From: Mnemiopsis leidyi
Lineage: Eukaryota; Ctenophora; Tentaculata; Lobata; Bolinopsidae
DNA: 51,862 nucleotides
Assembly: GCA_000226015.1 (NCBI GenBank)
Contig: JH154668.1
Span: 1 to 51,862 of the forward strand
Direction: 5' to 3'
A model generated the notes under the pieces. It made no database searches and was not told where the DNA came from. It saw only the letters and a list, made by a program, of their open reading frames with translations. Position 1 is the first letter of the stretch. Every line of letters begins with the position of its first letter. This document shows, one piece after another, positions 35,101-44,100 of the stretch. The translations under genes and the position numbers were made by a program.

Positions 35101-38100
35101 TTTGTCATCCTAACCTGCAGGCCCAGATTCCATGTTTTGTCTAAGCCTGTCGTAAGAAGATTTTGAAATGTAGACAGTGTAAGTTCCACCTTGACTTGTC
35201 CACCTGTATTTTATTCCTCTGAAGTATCCTCCCGTTTTATACTCGTTAAATTCTTCTTCCGTCAAAGTCAGTACTTTTGTTTCTGATGTCGTCAAATCAT
35301 CGCTTGTGGACTCTGCTCAAGTGGGAAAAATTACCAACCCTTGTTTGATAATCTCTACTAGAATGTTCTGAATTATTTCAACACATGTAGGCATGTAGCT
35401 TACCTATCAAAACTCATGATTGTTCCTAAATTCTAATATTAGCTTTTCGAGTTTTTCAAAGTACCTTTATTTCTAAGAAACTGTTCATAATTGTCTGCTG
35501 ACATAAAAACGGTATAGAAACCATTTTCCATTGACCATTCATAAGAAATGCCATCAAAATACCCCAATGCCATGTAGCCCTTGTAATCCGATTCAGTAAG
35601 GGTTATGCTTTCTTCGTTTTCTGAGTTGCAATAAAGCAATAAGTTTTTCGAAAGCTCACAGCTGAACTATCATATACTAAAATATCAAGAACACTTTATC
35701 GCTGTTTATCGCTGTTTAGTGTTTACAAATCTTTCTTCGATTCAGTTTTAATCAATGCAAACTGCAAATTTCAAGCGCTTCCAAACCTGCAGGCCCAGAT
35801 TCCATATTTTTTCTCAACTTATCGTAAGAAGAATTTGAAATGTAGACAGTATAAGCTCCATCTTGACTTGTCCACCTGTATTTTATTCCGCTGAAGTATC
35901 TTTCTGTCTTATACTCGTTGAATTCTTCCTCCGTCAAAAACAACATTTTTGTTTGTGATGCCCAAGTGTCTCCTCCAGCTGCTTCTGAAATTTTGAATGT
36001 AAACGTCCCGACCAGGTTATTTTGAGGGGTACTTTAGTGTTATAAAAGATGGTACAAACATTTAAGACCATGTAAGGACAAGAATTAACTAGAAGGATTA
36101 AGAAACAACCAAATAACAAGAATCAATCAAATGGGAAAACTCATGAAAGTCCACCACACCTTTATTCCTTAAGAATTGTTGATAATCTTTTCGTGACATT
36201 AAAACAGTGTAAACTCTGTTTTTGTCAGACCATTCATAAGCCAATCCATCAAAGTATCCTGACACGACATAGCTCATAAACTCTTCCTCAGCTAGCTCTA
36301 TGCTCTCTTGGTTTTCTGTAATGTTCTGAGTTTACTTTTATGAGTCAAGGAGGGTAAATCTCAAACAAATTTGAGATAGCTTTATTGAATGTGTTGCTTT
36401 TATTTTGTCATGGATAAGAATGCCTATTTTTGATTTAACTTTAATTTCATCCTAACCTGAAGATCCAGATTCCATGTTTTGTCTCAGCCTATCGTAAGAA
36501 GACTTTGAAATGTAGACAGTGTAAATTCCACCTTGACTTGTCCACCTGTATTTTATTCCTCTGAAGTATCCTCCCGTCTTATATTCGTTAAATTCATCCT
36601 CCGTTAAAGTCAGTACTTTTGTTTCTGATGTCGTCACATCATCGTTTAAGGAGTCTAATAATTAAGAGAATTTTGGACATAATGTTTGGTATTGGTTTAG
36701 GAGGTTATTAGTTTCCTGAAAGTTTTAAATAAAAAACACAGTAAAAGTTTGGTTAAATCAATAAATCATGCAAAATTACTCGAGACCTTTGGTTTGGAGA
36801 AACTGTTGATAATCTTCGGGAGACATAAATACGGTATATACACCATTAAACATAGACCATTCATAAGCCACACCATCAAAGTACCCTAAGGCCTTATAGT
36901 TGTTGAATTCCTCTTCAGTTAAAACTATGCTGCTTCTGTTTCCTGAAATTTCAAAGCTTTGTTAGCCGTTAGATTATGTCAGCGTCTTCAATTATTTCCA
37001 GCTTCGTGAGTTTAAAGAGCTACTATACATGACTATATTTTATAATTATTTTTTATTATTTATTCATCGATTTTTGAAACTCCTCGTTTCATTGAATCAT
37101 TGAAAAATAGTAGACTTATAATTATTTTAGTATTTTCTGTGAGAATTATAGCAGTACTTTTATAATTAAATGTGAAACAAAGTCCTTAGCGTTTGGAAAA
37201 TTCATATTCATATGAACCTGAAGATCCAGATTCCATGTTTTGTCTCATCTTATCGTAAGAAGACTTTGAAATGTAGACAGTATAAGCTCCACCTTGACTT
37301 GTCCACCTGTATTTTATTCCTCTAAAGTATCCTCCAGCCATGTATTCATTAAATTCTGTCTCCGTCAAAGTCAGGACAGTAGTATCATCACCTTCTTCAT
37401 CAAGCGTTTCTGATTCTGTAATCATATCTGCAAAGATTGAAAAAGTAGAAAATATGCGAGAAGAGAACAAATATGTCCCGAATCACAGCCAGTGCATACT
37501 TGTTTTTGTTAAATCATCGTGCTAAGAACTATAATCTATAACCTACCCTTGTTATCGTAGAACCGTTTGTAAGAATCCGGCTCTAAGGTCACCACATAGC
37601 TACCATCTCTAAGGTTCCATGAGTACTTGACACCATTAAAATATCCAGCAGCTTCATAAATCCTAAATTCTTCAGCGGACAACACAAACTTGGCTGGTGA
37701 ATTCGCCAACTCCACATCCCCAGACATTTGGTAATCATACGTTGTTCTGTCGCTGTCAGACTGCTGTACTTCTTCAGTGTTCGTGAGGGACGATTTGAGT
37801 GACAGATTGTCCATAAATCTATCATCACGATCATTTTCCTGCTTTGACATCATATCATCTTTCCCGAGTTCGTTGAACGTTTCTTCTTCCACTATTAAAA
37901 CATCCGTAATTGGTGCGTACTCTGTCGGGCTTGTTAACCTGTCTTTCTCTTCCGGCAAAATTGGGGTTGTTGTCAGTTTAGCATAGCCGTTGGTATCTTT
38001 GGTGTTTAGACGTGAAGCCATTTCCGTAAACCTATCATCTTTCCCGAGTTCGTTGAACGTTTCTTCTTCCACTGTTAGAACATCCGTCATTGGTAGGTAC

Positions 38101-41100
38101 TCAGTCTTGCTTGTTAACCTGTCTTTCTCTTCCGGCAAAATTAGGGTTGTTGTCGATATAGCATAACCGTTTGTATCTTTGGTGTTGAGAAGTGAAGCCA
38201 TTGCCGTAAACCTATCTTTCCCGAGTTCGTTAAACGTTTCTTCTTTCACTGTTAAAACATCCGTAATTGGTAAGTACTCAGTCTTGCTTGTTAACCTGTC
38301 TTTCTCTTCCGGCAAAATTAGGGTTGTTGTCGATATAGCATAACCGTTGGTGTCTTTGGTGCTGAGACGTGAAGCCATTGCTGAGGTGGTTGAAGCTTCT
38401 TTGGTGCTTTTTGAAGGTGTCGTTTCTGCGTCTGGTCTTATCGTCTCAGTTTGAACTGTAGGCTCACTTGCACTGGTTGTTTCTGCATAGGTGATCGGGA
38501 TGTCTGTAGATGCTTTCCTTGTACTTTGTGATGAAGTTTTAGCTGCAGTGGGTAAAGTAGTCACCGTCTGACGAGACTCTGTACTTTCCATGGAGCTCTC
38601 AGTTGGATCCGACGTAGACTGTGTTTTGGATGTCTGGCTGCTTGCTGGGGTTGATGCCTCAGTTTTTGCTGAGAATATTGTTTGAGTAACTGAGGGTTCG
38701 TTTTTACTTTTTGTAGTGGTTCTCGTATATACTTTTGTTATGGTGCTTTGAGGATCTTTGCTGCTAACGGATTCGGTGGGATCCCTCCAGTCCTCAGTAA
38801 TTTGCGAAGTTGGATCTTCTGAACATTGTTTGTTTAAAATTTGCCTGAGATTCATTCATACTTTCATAGCCCCATTTGTATTATTGGTTTAAATCATGTG
38901 TAACGTCATCATGGATTTGGATACTGAAAACCAACAAACTAATACCATCTTGGTGGCAAAAAGTATTCAAAAGCAACAATTCGAATACCAAATTTGTCTT
39001 TTTGGCGAAGGTTATTCAAAACAATAATTTTTGAAAGCTATATTGACCTGATTTGCAGCTGATGAATACATCCTCACTATGGCCACAGTTACTAGTCGTC
39101 TCGAATGTACACGAATCCCACGTGTTACCATTACACGAAATGTCATCCAAAGTTATATCTAGATTGTTTTGGATGTTGTAATTTCTGCCACTGAACCAAC
39201 TGGCGATGCCTCGGTATCCCATCTGTCTGCAGATAATATCAGCGGTTTTTTCATTGAAGTAATCATCGCACACTGTTCCACCGTTGTACAAGAGTAGTCC
39301 TGTCCTTCCGTACAGAACTGCAATGCCTTCTTCGTCCACTATCTCGAATTTGTTTGATCGATCTGAAATAGATTCTTGCTGCTGATAGTGCTGATACTTG
39401 CACGTCTTGCTAATCATTACTTGGACAATCAATTTCATCAGTCTAATCAAAAAATTATAAGAAATGTAAACACTTAGATTGTTTAGTTGTTTGATCATTA
39501 TCCTGAATTCTTGGATCATACATCACGAGAGTAAATTACTCCTCACGGCTTTATATCGGACCATATTTTTATTTTAAATAGCAATGTCTTGATACAATTT
39601 CGTCCTGTGGCTTTTTGCCGAATGTTTTAAGTTTTATTGTATTTGTTACACCTGTACCCAGGCTTTTACAGTTATACTGAAGGAGCTCCTGGAAGATTCT
39701 AGATCTTTTAACGGAGACCCTCCTCATTTAACCCTCAATCACGGTTTCCCGGTCATTCGGCTGAGTCGACCGAAGAAGATTGCATAGGCAAATGCCCTTA
39801 GCGCACTCCTCTAGGATTGGCGGATCTGGGAATTGAACCCCCGATCTTCTGCATAGAAAGTCGGGGTAGATACCACTAGAAACCAGGTGGAAGCTTACAA
39901 ACCCAGACTAGTGGCCACGATTCTTGTTCTAGGTTGATAAAAAGAAGTGACCGGCCTTAAACTTAAGGACTACCTCGATAAGTGTGAATATTTAAATGTT
40001 CAGAATAACAGGGATTTTGTTCGTACAGTAACTTAATAAATAAAATCATGAAGAGTCCAATAATAAATACAATAACATCACCTTCACTGCAGTCAGTCTG
40101 ATAAACATTTTGTGCCCACGGCCCACCTCTACCATCACTGGAACAGTCCTCAGATCGTCCGTATTTCTGATAAGTTTGATGAGCGTCTTCATCAGTGAAA
40201 CACTCCCCGCCGTATTGCACTGCAAACACCTTGTACCCACGATCTAGGGCAATTTTTCGACACCCTTCAATCGGATCATCACCCGGAATGAACCTTATTC
40301 CACCAGATATAGCTCTTAGGGGGGAGTCTTTCCAGCAGCCAAAACTGATAGGTTTGTTTTCACAGTCTGACACTGGTTCGGGCGTGGGAGAAGGCATGGT
40401 AGTGGGTGGCGGGTTGGTCTTGGAGCTGGTTGGTTTGTTTGATGGGACTGAGTTAGTAGGACTAGTCTGAAATAGTTTTTGTTACACGGGCAGAGGACGC
40501 CTTGGATTTCAGAATGATTATTTATAAACATTTTTAGTCTAATCCTTTTTTGTGATGGATATGATTTAAAGCTGACTGGATCAGAAATCTCGGAACTGAA
40601 TCGGATTAAAATCAACCTAACTGCACCATATTCTCATATCAAAGGAAAAAACCCCTTACCGTAGCGGAGTTTTGACAAACGTTTTGAACACAGAATCTTT
40701 TATGTTTTCCCCAACACCCAAATTTACCACAGCTCATGGGACATTTACTTTTCTTAGTTCTAAACATGTTACCAACTGAAAAGGACAGATTATAAAAAAA
40801 TTATCCAATATAGTAATATCTGAGAAGTTTAGCCTGGAATTATTGATTCGTTTTCACGCTCTATACGTCTTTAATAAGGTTCGATTGTCAACAACTTTTA
40901 TACCTACTCACCACAGTTTTCTGACACCACATCATCTGTTTCAGAGAAATTATTTTTCCTAAGCATCTGCAGTCCCTCTTTTGTTGGGAAGTAACAAAGT
41001 TTTGGGTTGTTGGCAATCTGAAATTATTATATTGGCTCCAGATATCCAGAGAATATCTGGATTGATTATTTGATATTTTTATGATCCTTAGGATCTTGCT

Positions 41101-44100
41101 GAATTGCACAGCTTTCGTCTCGTGAACTTTAAACACTAGGAAATATTTCCTAGTTGTTTACAAGTCCCAAGATGGAAGCACGGTGTTTAACTATGCCCGT
41201 TTACCGGTTTAGCCTTATCTGGTCCCCTGCTACATGGCTTGTAAACAGGGATCGGCCAGTTAAGGGCGGTCCGTGTAGGTTAACACCGTGCTTTCAGCTA
41301 TACAATAAGAAGAATTTTATGAGGCAAGAATAAAATAACTTATAGTAGTAGCATCTGGTTAGTGCGAAATAAAATTTAAAGTAATAAAATCCACCGAGCA
41401 TTGATATTTAGATTTTACCTTGATGGCGCCAACGTCAACTGATTTTAACGAGTGAAGGTCACTAGATTTTAAACCGCTGTTCTGAAATGAAATGAAGTCG
41501 TGTAAGCTAAATACTGTCCATCATGTCAGTAAAATGCTCACAATTATGCTTGTCCTTAAATTTGTTTTCAACGGATTAACTTGCTTAAATATGATCGTTC
41601 TCCCTTCATTGGGGAACGCTTACGTGTGTTTGAGGTAACCTAGATTTGAAACCTACGTTGGTAATTTGTATCGCAACAGATTGGTTATCTTTGTTTTCAA
41701 CGCTTCGTAGATTTTGTAGAAAGCTCAATGATTTCAACTCTGCATTTACACCATTCACAACCAATGCTCCCGTGATTTTCTTGATATTTCTCAAGTACGT
41801 CAAATCGTAGATTATTTCAGTATTTTCCATAACCATCTTTTGTCGAAACCTAGAAAATGTTACTTGAAGGCAAGAAATGTCCGTTAGAACTATAATTGAC
41901 TACAGCATCGATTATCGTAAATTCAGCAACATATTATCCACGTGTCTGTGATGCTAACCTCACGGGAATAAACAGAAGGGTCGAATTTTAGAACACGAGA
42001 CTAACTTTGCTCATGAACCATCCTGCAATGTTACCACTCAAGTGCGGTTAGCCATGTACAAACCTCGCCAAAGTCCGGTTGGTTATTACTAGATCTCCGC
42101 GAAACGTTGTGCAGTCTTTAAACTCTGACAGGGACGAACTTGATGTCTCGAAAGCTTGCTGACTGCACGGCTTGGCGGGTTTGCTGTATACCTCTACTTC
42201 ACACAACGTTAGATAGTTCCCATTGTTTCGTATAGTCACGTTACTTGCTACCGCCCCTCCGCACGCAATCCTGTACTCCCTTTCTAGCGGGTCAAATGTA
42301 ACTTTGCCACAAAACTGGTTGCCAGCGTAAACCTTGAAATATTTATCCAGGTTGGAGTAAACTCAAATTGTACCACACCTCAAAATCTTAAGTCTATTCA
42401 AAGAAATAAAGCCTAACTTTAGACATGTTATCCTCTTACGTAGGTTAAGACTTGACTTTAATCTATTTTATGAAGTACAAACCTGAGCACCGTCTATTCT
42501 ATACTGACAACAATCTTCACGGTTGTATATGTAGACGATGTCGATAGGATACTCGTTGTCAAAGGTAACTGTCCACCAATTGTTTCTCTCGCTCGCTGAG
42601 TGCGAACACCTGTCCCTGCGTGGTACTTCATTAGCCTTAAATCCGGCTATGCCAGGTTTCCGGATAGTGGTGACATTTTGACAGCAGCCAAAGTTCTGTC
42701 AAATTTTAACGAACCACACACTCGCGGGATTATTTGACTTCAGCCCATCCCTGTTGACACTAGCTGTTCGTCTATCACCATGATGATTTTGGTCATAATA
42801 TTTGACAGCGGATCACTCAGAATTCAAATTAACTCTGTTGACAGATGTGACGGTGTAGCCTTAAGTCGTTGTATAAGCCGACCAGGTAGCGTCTGACTAG
42901 GTCTTGATCATTATACCGGTTTATGTGAATAAGTTATGCTATAATGTCGTGTAAACATAAGCCAACTATGATTATACGTAGTGCAATGATTAACAACGTA
43001 ATGCAATGGCACAAAAACAAACACAACTGCTATCAGATTTTCCCCAATAACCTTTATGAATTTGAGCAGCTGGCTAACATGATAATCACAGGAGCCTTCC
43101 CGTATTCCCGTAAACTCCTGCAGCGGAACTTTCAACTGGGACACAGCTACACTATTACATACAACAATTTACTAGTTACCATGTTATCATCTATCACATG
43201 TTTAGCTCTCACTCCAACTAACAAAATTTATACACAACTGCGTACCACCCATTGACCAAAATGATGGTTTATAGATGGGAAATTGGGAAGTGTCTAACAT
43301 TAACTTAATTCCTGCTACCCAAATTGGGAAGTGTCTAACATTAACTTAATTCCTGCTAGCCAAATTGGACGGCAGAAGTTTTTGGTGACGTATCTCTATG
43401 TACTGCTGTCAGTTTTAGTCTCCTCTGCTCCTATGTTGGGAGCCTTGGCTTAAGCCTTGTTCTCTGCTTTCGCGTTAGTCATTATTCTTTACAGGTGATT
43501 TGAGAGTCCCTGACCTGATCATGAATTTGACTAATCATCGTGTAATGTCGTACCTTTTCAATTTTAGGATGTCCGTTATTTATGTGGCATGACAGTCGAA
43601 GAGCTGGGTTACCTAAACTACATGTGTGATAACTTGGTCAATTACGCTACATATGTGATAACCGGGTCAATTACAGAATTACACTACATATCTGGCAGCT
43701 AGATTCTGGCTGACGGAGGCAGCTTAAGGGCCCCGAGACTTCAGGATGTCTGTCCCTGGCTCCCACTGAATTCTTAGTAAAGAATGGTGCGTAAAACAGT
43801 GATGAAGCAGATCAGTTTCAAACTTTGTGGCTAGATTCAGCAAAAGACTCTTAGTATTCAAGATGGGTAAGAGAGATCTTCTAGTAGCCAATGAAATCCT
43901 TACTGGTTGCGCAAGTCTCAATTACCACTAGAGGCTGAAAAAACTAAATCAAGACTTTACACCAACTTCTGCTATATCAAGAAGAGAACCGTCAACGGAA
44001 CAGGCGATATAGCTAGATGTTGGTTGTTGTGGGAGCTGATGGTTGAACTTCTCTGCTTTCATATCACGGAAATAGTAGAACGTCTCGATATCACACACTT

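Noticed and set aside
39820..39893. tRNA gene
   Set aside because: Boxes A and B are present, but the acceptor stem does not pair and the sequence continues into a SINE core.
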